Shown: positions 15,348 to 24,729, counted from the stretch's first letter. The stretch: DNA of 64,000 bases from Fibrella forsythiae (GCF_017353175.1 NZ_JAFMYW010000003.1:310001-374000), one strand, 5' to 3'. The notes: generated by a model from the letters alone, not told the origin. Translations and numbers: made by a program.

Positions 15348-16727
15348 TTAAGCCATTTCTAAAGTCTCTACCCGCTGGTCACCGAGCGCGGGTTTCATAG
15401 GTACACTAGTAACTCCGCTAAAGTGTGGGTGACTAAGTAAGAGTAAGGCGTTTTGCTCCGATGATACTTTGATGTAGCGTAGGAATACCGCCTCCGAACG
15501 GTGGCCCGTTACTTTCATAATCATAACCGGGTTCACCCCGGCCAAATACGCGTTTGTAGCAAACGAACGGCGGGCGGTGTGGCTGGTGACTAAATCCCAT
15601 TTTGGCACGTAGCGTAATTGACGAACACCGCCTTTTGTTCGCCCCAACTCTACCCCCTCCGTCAGGTGGTCGGCTAGTTTGCACAGCTCTTTCAGGTACG
15701 TGTTTAGTTTCTGATTTGAAATTGTGCGGGGCGGTATGCCTTCATATTTTGCCAGTATAGACAGTACATTTGGATTCAGGGGAATAGATACCTTTTCAAA
15801 TGTTTTGATGGTCTTACGCGTAAAGATTCGCCCCTCATGCGTGATATTTTCCGGCCGTAGCTGTGAGAAGTCAGAGAACCGTAACCCGGTATAGGCTCCA
15901 ATCAGAAACAAGTCGCGTATACGGTCGAGGCGCGGGTTTGTCGATAGGTCGAGGTTATAGAGCGCGGTTAGTTCAGCATCGCTCAGGTAGATGTTATCTA
16001 CGTCCTCAACCAACTTCTTAAAGTCCTTATGCTGGTAGGCGGTGCTGTTGTGTAATCCGTCAGCGTGTGACTGTTTCAACATCACTTTCAGGTCTTTCAG
16101 CAACGTACCTACGTAGTTCAGGGTTAGCCCCCGGCCGGTTAGCCAAAGTTTGAACTGGTGATAAAAGTCGAGGGTAATGTCTGAGTAATCGGTGGGCCTG
16201 CCTGTTTCGGCGGTGTACTTGAGCAACACCCGGTAAAGTTTCATGTACCCGGCCAACGTGTACCCGGCATAGTGCAGACTTTTATGAGTTAGCCGTTTCC
16301 CGGCCTCAGCCTCTTTCACAAACCGGGTTATGTATGCCGTGAATGGTTCGGCGGCTGGTGTGACTACCTCAGCAGTGGCGCGTTTGGGAGCGGCCTTACT
16401 CAGATCAAGGTCGAGGTAATTTTTGATGGTGGCGTTATCAATGGTAACCCCGGCCATTTGTAGGCGGGTCACAACCCGAACGAGCGCGGCGCGGTGTCTG
16501 TCGAGGTGACCGTTGATGGTTTCATGCTCCGAACGTACCGCCTTGTTCTTCTGATTGGTGTAGGCGCGTTGGTCGGTGGCGTTCCACTGGTAAGGCTCAA
16601 CCGTCTGCCCGGTTGAATACTTGAACCGGCTGTTATCAAATCGGAAAATTAAGTAAATGAGGGTTGGCCCGGTGGCTCGGGCATCTTTCAGCAGAAACTT
16701 GACGTCCTCTGTCGATGGGGTTTTCAT
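15348..16727 (-). CDS. Tyrosine recombinase (integrase)
   Basis: 459 residues. N-terminal arm-binding region, SAM-like core-binding domain (about 140-250) and a catalytic domain with the tyrosine-recombinase residues: Arg in TGLRFSDFSQL, HTARRSF (HxxR), GHRSE and the nucleophile in RYIKV. This is the Bacteroidota transposon/ICE integrase class. It lies next to attR and reads away from it. Leader TGACCAAACCAAGTAAG precedes the ATG at 16727. It should cut the 17-bp core in the tRNA-Thr 3' end. Confidence 0.92.
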   Translation of the reverse strand: MKTPSTEDVKFLLKDARATGPTLIYLIFRFDNSRFKYSTGQTVEPYQWNATDQRAYTNQKNKAVRSEHETINGHLDRHRAALVRVVTRLQMAGVTIDNATIKNYLDLDLSKAAPKRATAEVVTPAAEPFTAYITRFVKEAEAGKRLTHKSLHYAGYTLAGYMKLYRVLLKYTAETGRPTDYSDITLDFYHQFKLWLTGRGLTLNYVGTLLKDLKVMLKQSHADGLHNSTAYQHKDFKKLVEDVDNIYLSDAELTALYNLDLSTNPRLDRIRDLFLIGAYTGLRFSDFSQLRPENITHEGRIFTRKTIKTFEKVSIPLNPNVLSILAKYEGIPPRTISNQKLNTYLKELCKLADHLTEGVELGRTKGGVRQLRYVPKWDLVTSHTARRSFATNAYLAGVNPVMIMKVTGHRSEAVFLRYIKVSSEQNALLLLSHPHFSGVTSVPMKPALGDQRVETLEMA

Positions 16728-16776
16728 TGGTCTTACTTGGTTTGGTCAATACCAAGTTACGGAAAGATTCAATGCA

Positions 16777-16799
16777 GGGGACGGAATAGGGGACGGATT
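16777..16799. repeat. Right arm-type repeat of the element
   Basis: Identical 23 bp to 5509-5531 in the same orientation, lying between the integrase start and attR. See the left copy for structure. Confidence 0.7.
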
Positions 16800-16845
16800 T
16801 ACTTTACTTTCTCGTATGTCTTTTGATTCGGCTCGATAAACTAAA

Positions 16846-16897
16846 AAGGCTAATCCGCTGATTTTGAGTTATTTTAACTCTAATCTGGATTAGCCTT
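16846..16897 (-). terminator. Terminator downstream of tRNA-Thr, supplied by the element
   Basis: On the minus strand AAGGCTAATCC pairs with GGATTAGCCTT (11 bp) with an inner short stem and is followed by TTTAG, a rho-independent shape. It lies on the element side of attR, so integration replaced the tRNA's original downstream terminator with this one. Confidence 0.6.
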
Positions 16898-16910
16898 AAA
16901 ACCATTCTAG

Positions 16911-16983
<73 letters not shown>

Positions 16984-17102
16984 TTATCTGAGGTGCGATG
17001 GGCAATTTACCGGTTATGATTAACTGACAATAAACTCGTCTTTGCCGGGCATCAACAGTTCGTAATTTGTAAATCGACCCTCGTAAATTGCTTTCGCAGG
17101 GG

Positions 17103-17110
17103 CAAATATA
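17103..17110 (-). promoter_or_regulatory. -7 element for tRNA-Thr
   Basis: Reads TATATTTG on the minus strand, a perfect TAnnTTTG box. A TTG lies 21 nt upstream. The transcript would reach the tRNA after about 110 nt, a long precursor leader. Confidence 0.5.
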
Positions 17111-17154
17111 GCTTTTTCGTAAAATTGTACGCAAGCATCGTGCCATGAATTCGG

Positions 17155-17162
17155 TAAATTTG
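17155..17162 (+). promoter_or_regulatory. -7 element abutting the ABC-F start codon
   Basis: TAAATTTG ends 4 nt before the ATG at 17167, so transcription would start about at the start codon (leaderless mRNA). No well-spaced -33 TTG is seen, so the call is moderate. Confidence 0.45.
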
Positions 17163-17166
17163 CGGT

Positions 17167-19107
17167 ATGATTTCCATTACGAACCTATCGTATTTCCTCG
17201 GCAGCCGTGCGCTTTATGATAACGCATCACTGCATATAAAACCTGGCCAGAAGATTGGCCTTATCGGCCTGAACGGTACTGGTAAGTCTACGCTGCTTCG
17301 CATCATCGACGGTGAGTATCAGCCCGATGGCGGTACTATTTCTAAAGCGGGCGACGTAACTATCGGCTTCCTGAATCAGGATTTGCTCTCATACCAGACA
17401 GATGATTCCATTCTGGCTGTGGCCATGCAGGCCTTCGACCGGCAGAATGCGCTCCAGAAAAAAATTGACGAGCTACTCCACGAAATGGAGACCAACTATA
17501 CCGATGATCTGGTAGATAAGCTCGGAAAAGCACAGGAAGAATTCGAAGCTCTCGACGGTTATTCGGTTCAGTCACGCGCTGAAGAGATCATGGAAGGGCT
17601 TGGTTTCAGCACCGAAGAATTGCAGCGTCCCCTCCGCACATTCTCGGGGGGCTGGCGGATGCGCGTGATGCTGGCGAAACTGCTGTTGCAGAAACCGTCG
17701 CTGCTGATGCTCGATGAACCAACCAACCACCTTGACTTACCGTCGATTCAGTGGGTGGAAAAATACATTCAGAATTACGAAGGTGCCGTTATCGTGGTGT
17801 CTCATGACCGTGAATTCCTGGATAACGTAATCGACGTGACGGTTGAAGTGGCTAATGCCAAGCTGAATTATTATCCCGGCAATTACTCGTTCTACCTGGA
17901 AGAGAAAGCCCTGCGGAACGAGATTCAGAAAGGAACATACGAAAACCAACAGGCTAAAATTCGGCAAACCGAGCGTTTTATCGAACGCTTTAAAGCAACG
18001 GCTTCTAAAGCCAAACAGGCTCAAAGCCGGGTGAAGCAACTCGCCCGGATGGAAACCGTCGACGCCGTGATCGACGAGTCGGCGCGGGTGAACTTCAAGT
18101 TTCAGTTCACTACCCAGCCGGGTCGGCATATTCTTCACCTCGACGACATTTCGAAAGCGTATGGTGCCAAGAAAATCCTGACCCATGCCGACATTCGCCT
18201 TGAACGGGGGGATAAAGTAGCCCTGATCGGGGCCAACGGGCGCGGTAAGTCTACGCTGCTGCGGATTATTTCCGGCTCTGAACCAGTTAACGAAGGCCGT
18301 CGGCAACTTGGTCATAACGTGTCGTTCAGCTTCTACGCGCAACACCAACTGGAGTCGCTGAACGTAGACGATAACATGCTGGAAGAGTTGAAATCGGCTA
18401 ATCCAAACAAGAGTGAAGGCGAATTACGCGGGGTTCTTGGCTGCTTCCTGTTCTCGGGCGATGAAGTGTTCAAGAAGATCAAGGTGCTGTCGGGTGGTGA
18501 AAAATCGCGCGTGGCGCTGGCGAAGGTTTTGCTCTCACAAGCCAACTTCCTGCTGCTCGACGAACCGACCAACCACCTCGATATGCAGTCGGTGAACATC
18601 CTGATCCAGGCGCTCGACCAGTATGAAGGTACCTACGTGGTGGTTTCCCACGACCGGTTTTTCGTGTCGCAGATTGCCAACAAGATCTGGTACATCGAAG
18701 ATGAGCAGATCAAGCAGTATCCAGGTACGTATGACGAATACGAATGGTGGATGAGCGAGCGTAAGGCAGAGGAAGTAGCCTCGGAAGGTGCCGTGCCGAA
18801 ACCGCAGGCTGCTGCTCCAAAGCCAACAGCGCCAAAACCAAGCGACACCCAGCGGAAGGAGTTGCAACAGGCCTTGAAAAAGGCAAATCAGCAGGCTGAG
18901 GAAGCAGAAGCAAAGATCAGCTCGCTGGAAACGCAGAAGCGAAAACTTGAAGCTGAACTGGCCGACCCGGCAACATACGGTAGCAACGGCGCGCTACAAA
19001 CCCGGCAGGCCGATTACCAACGCCTGACCAAAGACCTCAATTCGCTCCAGCAACAGTGGGAAACCGCCATGATGGATGTGGAGGAACTGGAAGAAAAGCT
19101 GAAGTAA
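17167..19107 (+). CDS. ABC-F family ATPase
   Basis: 646 residues with two ABC domains and no membrane segment. First domain: Walker A GLNGTGKST (about 35-43), signature FSGGWRMR, Walker B LLMLDEPTNHLD. Linker with basic arm (TASKAKQAQSRVKQLARME). Second domain: GANGRGKST, LSGGEKSR, LLLDEPTNHLD. The C-terminus (from about 545) is a Pro/Ala-rich linker plus coiled coil, as in the Uup/YdiF branch. ABC-F proteins act at the ribosomal E site in translation or antibiotic protection; Uup-type also relate to DNA branch migration. Which role applies cannot be told. Confidence 0.92.
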   Translation: MISITNLSYFLGSRALYDNASLHIKPGQKIGLIGLNGTGKSTLLRIIDGEYQPDGGTISKAGDVTIGFLNQDLLSYQTDDSILAVAMQAFDRQNALQKKIDELLHEMETNYTDDLVDKLGKAQEEFEALDGYSVQSRAEEIMEGLGFSTEELQRPLRTFSGGWRMRVMLAKLLLQKPSLLMLDEPTNHLDLPSIQWVEKYIQNYEGAVIVVSHDREFLDNVIDVTVEVANAKLNYYPGNYSFYLEEKALRNEIQKGTYENQQAKIRQTERFIERFKATASKAKQAQSRVKQLARMETVDAVIDESARVNFKFQFTTQPGRHILHLDDISKAYGAKKILTHADIRLERGDKVALIGANGRGKSTLLRIISGSEPVNEGRRQLGHNVSFSFYAQHQLESLNVDDNMLEELKSANPNKSEGELRGVLGCFLFSGDEVFKKIKVLSGGEKSRVALAKVLLSQANFLLLDEPTNHLDMQSVNILIQALDQYEGTYVVVSHDRFFVSQIANKIWYIEDEQIKQYPGTYDEYEWWMSERKAEEVASEGAVPKPQAAAPKPTAPKPSDTQRKELQQALKKANQQAEEAEAKISSLETQKRKLEAELADPATYGSNGALQTRQADYQRLTKDLNSLQQQWETAMMDVEELEEKLK

Positions 19108-19180
19108 ACCAGTTCCCGGTACGTTGATGACCAGTTAGTAAAAAGGGCACTCGTTAACTACGTTTCACTCAAAAATAGAC

Positions 19181-19209
19181 TTGTTAACCCTGCCACATGG
19201 ATACGTTTG
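19181..19209 (+). promoter_or_regulatory. Promoter TTG-N18-TACGTTTG for the M15 peptidase gene
   Basis: TTG at 19181-19183 and TACGTTTG at 19202-19209 match both Bacteroidota promoter boxes with good spacing. The gene starts at 19251, giving about a 35-nt leader. Confidence 0.6.
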
Positions 19210-19250
19210 GTAGCGGGCAGCGGTTGCCTGCCTGTTAACAACACTATATC

Positions 19251-20030
19251 ATGCGAGTTTTACGGGAAACACTACAAGGAGCCGATGTAAAACAATGGCA
19301 GCTTTTTCTGAGAGGCCAGGGCTTTCAGCCCGGTGTGGCCGATGGGAAGTTTGGTCCACTTACCCATCGGGCTACCATCGCTTTTCAAACCCGCGAAAAG
19401 CTGACTGCAGACGGAATTGTAGGCAATGCTACGCTGGCAAAGGCGATGTTGCTGGGCTTTTCAATACTCAGCGACACCGACCCGGCACAATCGGGTCCCA
19501 ACTGGCCGCCCCGCCCCAATTTTCCATCACTGACTGCCTCGGCGCGACGTACTCTGTTTGGAGCCTTTCAGTTCAAGTCAGACCCGAAGCCCGGCAACCC
19601 CGAGCATATACGTATTCTGGGCAACTGGCAGCAGCAAAATATTGTCGACGTGCAAATACCGCAGTTGGTTGGCGTGTCTGGAGCACCCGCCAATGGTACC
19701 ATCCCGTTTAACCGGCTGGCTGTTCCGCAACTCGTTGCCATGTGGACTGCCTGGGAGGACGCCGGGTTATTGCCATTGGTCCTGAGTTATGCCGGATCGT
19801 TTGAACCGCGATTTCAGCGAGGCACTACCGTGCTGAGTAACCATGCATTTGGCGCGGCGTTTGACATAAATGCTCCTCAGAATGCCATGGGAACCACACC
19901 CGCTTTAGTGGGGGAACGAGGTTGCGTGCGTGAGCTGGTGCCAATTGCCAACGCGCATGGATTCTTTTGGGGAGGTCATTTTAAGACCCGCTTAGATGGC
20001 ATGCACTTTGAACTGGCCAAGTTGCTTTGA
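19251..20030 (+). CDS. Peptidoglycan-binding M15-family peptidase
   Basis: 259 residues. The N-terminus (LQGADVKQWQLFLRGQGFQPGVADGKFGPLT) is a peptidoglycan-binding type 1 domain. The C-terminal half is a VanY/M15 metallopeptidase: zinc ligands in SNHAFGAAFDINAP and DGMHFELAKLL, with Glu/Trp context GFFWGGHF. The family cleaves D-Ala-D-Ala or L-Ala-D-Glu bonds in peptidoglycan stems. No signal peptide is visible, which is odd for a wall enzyme; it could be a lysis-type or self-directed hydrolase, or exported differently. A hairpin follows 5 bp after the stop. Confidence 0.85.
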   Translation: MRVLRETLQGADVKQWQLFLRGQGFQPGVADGKFGPLTHRATIAFQTREKLTADGIVGNATLAKAMLLGFSILSDTDPAQSGPNWPPRPNFPSLTASARRTLFGAFQFKSDPKPGNPEHIRILGNWQQQNIVDVQIPQLVGVSGAPANGTIPFNRLAVPQLVAMWTAWEDAGLLPLVLSYAGSFEPRFQRGTTVLSNHAFGAAFDINAPQNAMGTTPALVGERGCVRELVPIANAHGFFWGGHFKTRLDGMHFELAKLL

Positions 20031-20035
20031 CGCCG

Positions 20036-20078
20036 TACGAATGGATGGCCAGTATACCAAACTGGCCATCCATTCGTA
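20036..20078. repeat. Perfect 18-bp inverted repeat
   Basis: Arms 20036-20053 and 20061-20078 are exact complements with a 7-nt loop (ATACCAA). No T-tract follows. It lies right after the M15 gene and likely ends or protects its mRNA. Confidence 0.75.
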
Positions 20079-20176
20079 TGAAGTAGGTTAGCAGAGTATT
20101 ACACTGCCGAAAAATTATGCCTAAACAAACACAAGCCGTGTTCACGCCTCCGGTCGGTTCCCGCTCAACGAGGTAT

Positions 20177-21496
20177 ATGCGTCGATGGGTCGTCTTCCTG
20201 CTATATGGCCTATCCCTCACTGCCTCAGTTGCCCAAACGACCGACACGATCATTGACCCTAAAATTGCCACGGTACTGCTATATCCGCAGGTGGGGAGTA
20301 CGGTGGCAGGAGGGAGCCCGGCGCAGGCATTGAACATACCGCTGGTGAAACTCGATGATCAGGCGCAGTCACCCCTGCAACTGGAGTTCGATGACCTGAC
20401 GGCCAATTACCGTAGCTTCCGTTCAAAGATTGTTCATTGCAATGCCGGCTGGGTACGTTCGGTATTGAACGATATTGAGTATACGTACGAATACAACGAC
20501 GTACCTATCACTGATTATCAGGTATCTATTGGCACCAAGATCCCATACTACCATTATAAATACATGGTGCCGCGCCTGAAACTGCCGGGCAACTATGTGC
20601 TGGTAGTTTATAACGAGCGTAACCGGAACGAAATCCTGTTTACGCGTCGGTTCAGGGTCTATGCCAATTTAGTAAGCGTTGAGGCAGCTATTCGTTTTTC
20701 AACGGATGTGAGTCGGCAGTTCAATGATCAGCAGGTTGACCTGGCAATTGGTTATCGGGCGTATCAGAGTCAGGTGACGTCGCCGCAGGATGATTTCAAG
20801 GTGGTGATCCGGCAGAATTACCGTGACGACCGGACAGTGACCGACTTGCACCCCACGAATGTTCGTTCATTTGATCAGGTGCTGGAATACCGCGCCATCG
20901 ACCTGCGCAATACGTTTCCCGGCGGCAACGAATACCGGTTTTTCGATACCCGCACGGTGCTGTCGCGGGGCAACTACGTGGAGCGCGTTGACCGGAAGGC
21001 AGAGAAAACAACGGCCTACGTACAAACCGATCGTCCCCGCAGTGGCATCGCCTATACGCAGTTCGATGATTTCAATGGCCTGTATGTAATCGACCATCGC
21101 GAAACCGGCGACGGTGCTACTGGTGCCGACTACATTGAAACGGTTTTTACCCTGCTTGTCGACGAACTGCCGAATGTGGACGTATACGCTAACGGTGCCT
21201 TTAATTTCTGGGCCTTGAACAGCCGCAATCGCCTGACTTACGACCCGTCGATTGGCGGCTATCAGGGCCGAATCTGGTTGAAACAGGGTGTTTACAATTA
21301 CAACTACTCTGTTACGGGGCTGGCACCGCCCTTAACCCGCTCGGGCATCCGGCTGGATGGGAACGAGACGCTGATCGAAGGGGATTTTTCGCAGACAGAA
21401 AACGTGTACGAAGTCTTCGTGTACAACCGCCTGCCCGCCGCCCGCGCCGATCAGCTTATTGGCTATTACACCATTAATTTTGGCCAGAGAAAGTAA
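20177..21496 (+). CDS. Type IX secretion Plug-family protein (DUF5103)
   Basis: About 439 residues from the ATG at 20177, which opens a signal peptide (MRRWVVFLLYGLSLTASVAQ); an upstream ATG at 20117 adds 20 residues before it. The body matches DUF5103: LQLEFDDL, FRSKIVHCNAGW, DYQVSIGTKIPYYHYKYMVP, and the C-terminal FNFWALNSRNRLTYD block. In Flavobacterium this family is the Plug that seals the SprA type IX translocon when substrate-free. So it should be a periplasmic/outer-membrane part of the secretion system that exports gliding and adhesin proteins. Confidence 0.82.
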   Translation: MRRWVVFLLYGLSLTASVAQTTDTIIDPKIATVLLYPQVGSTVAGGSPAQALNIPLVKLDDQAQSPLQLEFDDLTANYRSFRSKIVHCNAGWVRSVLNDIEYTYEYNDVPITDYQVSIGTKIPYYHYKYMVPRLKLPGNYVLVVYNERNRNEILFTRRFRVYANLVSVEAAIRFSTDVSRQFNDQQVDLAIGYRAYQSQVTSPQDDFKVVIRQNYRDDRTVTDLHPTNVRSFDQVLEYRAIDLRNTFPGGNEYRFFDTRTVLSRGNYVERVDRKAEKTTAYVQTDRPRSGIAYTQFDDFNGLYVIDHRETGDGATGADYIETVFTLLVDELPNVDVYANGAFNFWALNSRNRLTYDPSIGGYQGRIWLKQGVYNYNYSVTGLAPPLTRSGIRLDGNETLIEGDFSQTENVYEVFVYNRLPAARADQLIGYYTINFGQRK

Positions 21497-21573
21497 TTCT
21501 CCGCAAGAATCGGGTTGGCTTTGGATGGCGTTCCGGTGATTTTTGTACGGTCATTACACCAACGCCCGATACA

Positions 21574-22440
21574 ATGAACGCCGATAACGCACATACCTAC
21601 GAGCAGATAGCCCGCGCCATCGATTACCTGATGGCGAACTTCCGCGAACAACCATCCCTGAGTAAACTGGCCGAGACGGCGAACCTGAGCGAGTTTCATT
21701 TTCAGCGGCTTTTTACCGAGTGGGCGGGCGTCAGCCCCAAGAAGTTCGGGCAATATTTGACGCTTGATTATGCCAAGGCACAACTACAGAACGGGGCTCC
21801 GCTGTCAGCTGCTGCTGAGGCGGCGGGCTTATCTGGTACAGGTCGCCTGCACGATCTCTTCGTGACGATCGAAGGCGTTACACCCGGTCAGTTCAAGCAG
21901 GCAGGGTCTGGTCTGGTGTTGACGTACGGGGTTTTCGACAGTCCATTCGGGGCGTATGTAGTGGGTGTCATCAACGGGAAAATTGCCGTTCTGCATTTCA
22001 TGACCAGCGATGATGCTGCTTCGAACGTACCTGAACAGCTTGTCGCTACTATCTGGCCCGATGCTACACTACAGCATAATCCTTCGGCTATTCAGGCAAT
22101 TACCGGTCAGCTCTTTCCCACTGCCGGTGATTCATCGACCGAACGGCCGGGCGAGCCAGTGCGGGTGTTAATGCGCGGATCGGCGTTTCAGTTGAAAGTA
22201 TGGGAAGCCCTACTCCGAATTCCGGAAGGCCGGCTGGTGAGTTATGATCAAATTGCCGAGGCCATCGGGCAGCCCGCCGCATCCCGAGCGGTTGGAACGG
22301 CCATTGGTAGTAATCCAGTCGGTTACCTGATTCCATGCCATAGGGTTATTAAAAAAACCGGCCTTTTTGGTGGTTACCGGTGGGGAACATCCCGCAAACA
22401 AGCCATGCTGGGTTGGGAGGCGGCGCGGGTACTTGGTTGA
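21574..22440 (+). CDS. AraC-HTH/O6-methylguanine-DNA methyltransferase (Ada-like)
   Basis: 288 residues. Residues 1-110 form an AraC-type helix-turn-helix (ANLSEFHFQRLFTEWAGVSPKKF). Residues 185-288 are a DNA-protein cysteine methyltransferase with the acceptor in IPCHRVI. The N-terminal zinc methyl-phosphotriester domain of E. coli Ada is missing, so methyl-triester sensing is unlikely. It repairs O6-methylguanine and may autoregulate. Convergent with the cupredoxin dehydrogenase gene; a shared terminator hairpin lies between. Confidence 0.9.
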   Translation: MNADNAHTYEQIARAIDYLMANFREQPSLSKLAETANLSEFHFQRLFTEWAGVSPKKFGQYLTLDYAKAQLQNGAPLSAAAEAAGLSGTGRLHDLFVTIEGVTPGQFKQAGSGLVLTYGVFDSPFGAYVVGVINGKIAVLHFMTSDDAASNVPEQLVATIWPDATLQHNPSAIQAITGQLFPTAGDSSTERPGEPVRVLMRGSAFQLKVWEALLRIPEGRLVSYDQIAEAIGQPAASRAVGTAIGSNPVGYLIPCHRVIKKTGLFGGYRWGTSRKQAMLGWEAARVLG

Positions 22441-22481
22441 TAAAAAGAGCGCCGTTCGTTCAGGTACGTTACCACGCTGAC

Positions 22482-22523
22482 AAAAAAAGCGCTGCTGCCA
22501 GCAATAGCCTGACAACAGCGCTT
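22482..22523. terminator. Hairpin terminator, minus-strand reading
   Basis: On the minus strand AAGCGCTG pairs with CAGCGCTT, followed by seven T. It ends the cupredoxin dehydrogenase gene (22546) and probably also meets transcripts from the Ada-like gene. Confidence 0.75.
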
Positions 22524-22545
22524 CAAACTAAGGGCAAACTACTTC

Positions 22546-24729
22546 TTATGGTACTACTTTCATGATTCCCTGCATGACGTAGAAGTGGCCGGGTACCGAA
22601 CATTCGTAGGTGTAATCGCCGGGTTTGGTGGGAGCAATGAAGTAGATCGACTCGTTGGTATTTGGCTGGAGCAGGTTGGTGTGATGGAGCACCTTGTCGG
22701 TCTGCGGAATGTAGTTTTTCTCCTGCCCTTCCAGCCCTAACTTCATCGCCAGTTCGCCAACCTGAATGGCCGAGCCGGGTGTTACCACCACAAAATTGTG
22801 CAGCATATCATCTTCGTTGTTGAAGACAACCCGCACCTTGCTGCCGGCTTTCACCTGAAACTGGTCTGGCGAGAATTTAAGACCCGGCTTGGTGCCCATG
22901 TTGATGGTATAATCAGCATCGCCACCCCATGAAGCGGGCATTTCGGTAAGGCGTTTGGCGGCGGCAACACCCGTAGTTTTTCCAGCGGGTTTAACGGCTG
23001 GTGCTTTGGCTGAACCCGTCGGTCTTTTACCGGTTGCCTTTGCCGGAACCGGTGGAGCTATCGACGTGGAAGCCATCATTGAATGATCGTGCATAGGGGT
23101 TGCAGCCAAGCTGGCCACCGCGAGTTTTTCGCCGTCCGGAATGTTGTTTAGTGTGTAATACCCTACGTTATGCAACAGCGTACGCCCATTGGCTGATCGT
23201 ACGCCCGCCGCCGTGATTTCGTGAATGTAGCCCAGCCGGAGGCTATCGACGACCAACCGGGCTTTCAGGCCGTCGTTCGAAACAACGATGCCTTTGATGG
23301 GGCATCCCCCCCGATTAATAACCGGGCTGCCGTAGGTGGCGTGGTACTTATAGTTGAAGCCCGTCACTTTATACGAAGCCGGATCGGCCGCCAGTTCGGT
23401 ATCGACCGGGGCGGTGAACTCAATCTCGAAGCCGTCGGGCATGGCGTGGATCGTCTTCATCTCAAACGGCGTTCGGCCCGTCCAGACAACCCGTTGCAGG
23501 CTGAACAGTTCTTTCCCTGTCGACGACCAACCCCGGCTGGTCATACCTACAAACATCGAGGCATCGTGCCCCCAGACGAGCCGGAAAACCCCCGATGAGA
23601 ACCCTTCGCGGAAGGGAAATGCAACACCCTGGTAGTCACCTTTCACCTTTTCCAGCGAAACGCGCGAAACGATGCTCTGCCCCTGATCGCCCACAAACAG
23701 CTGACCCGCAAACGGACCGAATTTCCCCTTCGTGCTATCCGGCAGCAGGCCAGACGTTGAAATGCCCATGATGCCGTGCGGTAGCCAAACGGCAGGCGCT
23801 TTCAGGTCTGTGAATTTCTTTGATACGTCGTAGAGTGGCTCGCCGGTGTTGGGTACGTCCTGCGGTTTGATTCGTAGTGGTGAATCGGGCAGGCCGGTCC
23901 AGCGGAGGCTTTCGGCGTTGCCAAGGAAATCACCGCGTTCAACCTGCGAAATCCGGCCTGAACCAACCCAGTCGCCCTGGTTTTCGCTGTAAAAGAAATC
24001 GCCTGCTTCATTCATGCCGTAGCCTGCTGGTGAGCGCATTCCTGCTGCGAAAGGTTTCATCTTGCCGTCGGGCGTAATCTCGAGCGTCCAGCCGCGCCAG
24101 GGAACAAGGCTCACGCCGTGGCCGAGGCTATTGCTCCAGCCCACGTTCAGCGTTACCAGCATGTTGCCATTGGGCAGGAAGGTGGGGCCGTATGAGTATT
24201 CGTGGTAGTTACCCGATAACGGCCACGAATACATTTTATCATATGAATCGGCACGTCCGTCCTGGTCAGTATCGCGCAGGCGGGTCACCTCGCTTCGTTG
24301 CGTTACGTAGATGTCGCCGTCTTTATAGGCCAGGCCCAGTGGCTCGTGCAGGCCGTAGGCAAAGCGCTTGTACGTGGGCCGGATGGAGCCGCTTACGTAC
24401 GGGTTCGAGACGATCCAGACTTCGCCCCGACGGGTGCAAACCGCCAGATTGCCGTCGGGCAGGGTAGCCATACCGCCCACCTCCAGAATAACGTCTTCGG
24501 GAACGGGCAGTGAAATGATCTTGTAGAAATCGTCTTCCCGCTCGGGGTCAACGTCTGGTTTAGCCAGTCCTTTCGGTGCCGGAGCGGGTTGTTTACTGCT
24601 CGAACTGACCGGCTTTCCATCTTTCGATTGAATCTGAGCCTGTGCCGATAGTTGACACGCACCGATAAGTGCCGCTGCTACAAGCGTACGTTGGGCCAGT
24701 TGGTTTATGATGAATTGAATGTGTTTCAT
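22546..24729 (-). CDS. Secreted sugar-dehydrogenase-like propeller with C-terminal cupredoxin
   Basis: 727 residues with a signal peptide. Residues about 70-520 form a PQQ/sorbosone-dehydrogenase-like beta-propeller (LEVGGMATLPDGNLAVCTRRGEVWIV, GLHEPLGLAY). A Lys/Ala/Pro-rich linker (about 565-605) leads to an azurin/plastocyanin domain with the type 1 copper ligands His in DDMLHNFVVV and Cys, His, Met in YECSVPGHFYVMQG. The fusion suggests oxidation in the periplasm with electron transfer to copper. Paralogue at 52253-54337. It follows the DUF1080 gene by 59 bp. Confidence 0.85.
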   Translation of the reverse strand: MKHIQFIINQLAQRTLVAAALIGACQLSAQAQIQSKDGKPVSSSSKQPAPAPKGLAKPDVDPEREDDFYKIISLPVPEDVILEVGGMATLPDGNLAVCTRRGEVWIVSNPYVSGSIRPTYKRFAYGLHEPLGLAYKDGDIYVTQRSEVTRLRDTDQDGRADSYDKMYSWPLSGNYHEYSYGPTFLPNGNMLVTLNVGWSNSLGHGVSLVPWRGWTLEITPDGKMKPFAAGMRSPAGYGMNEAGDFFYSENQGDWVGSGRISQVERGDFLGNAESLRWTGLPDSPLRIKPQDVPNTGEPLYDVSKKFTDLKAPAVWLPHGIMGISTSGLLPDSTKGKFGPFAGQLFVGDQGQSIVSRVSLEKVKGDYQGVAFPFREGFSSGVFRLVWGHDASMFVGMTSRGWSSTGKELFSLQRVVWTGRTPFEMKTIHAMPDGFEIEFTAPVDTELAADPASYKVTGFNYKYHATYGSPVINRGGCPIKGIVVSNDGLKARLVVDSLRLGYIHEITAAGVRSANGRTLLHNVGYYTLNNIPDGEKLAVASLAATPMHDHSMMASTSIAPPVPAKATGKRPTGSAKAPAVKPAGKTTGVAAAKRLTEMPASWGGDADYTINMGTKPGLKFSPDQFQVKAGSKVRVVFNNEDDMLHNFVVVTPGSAIQVGELAMKLGLEGQEKNYIPQTDKVLHHTNLLQPNTNESIYFIAPTKPGDYTYECSVPGHFYVMQGIMKVVP

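Noticed and set aside
17737-18348. 203-codon frame antisense to the ABC-F gene
   Set aside because: It mirrors a strongly conserved ABC-F coding region and has no recognisable domain.
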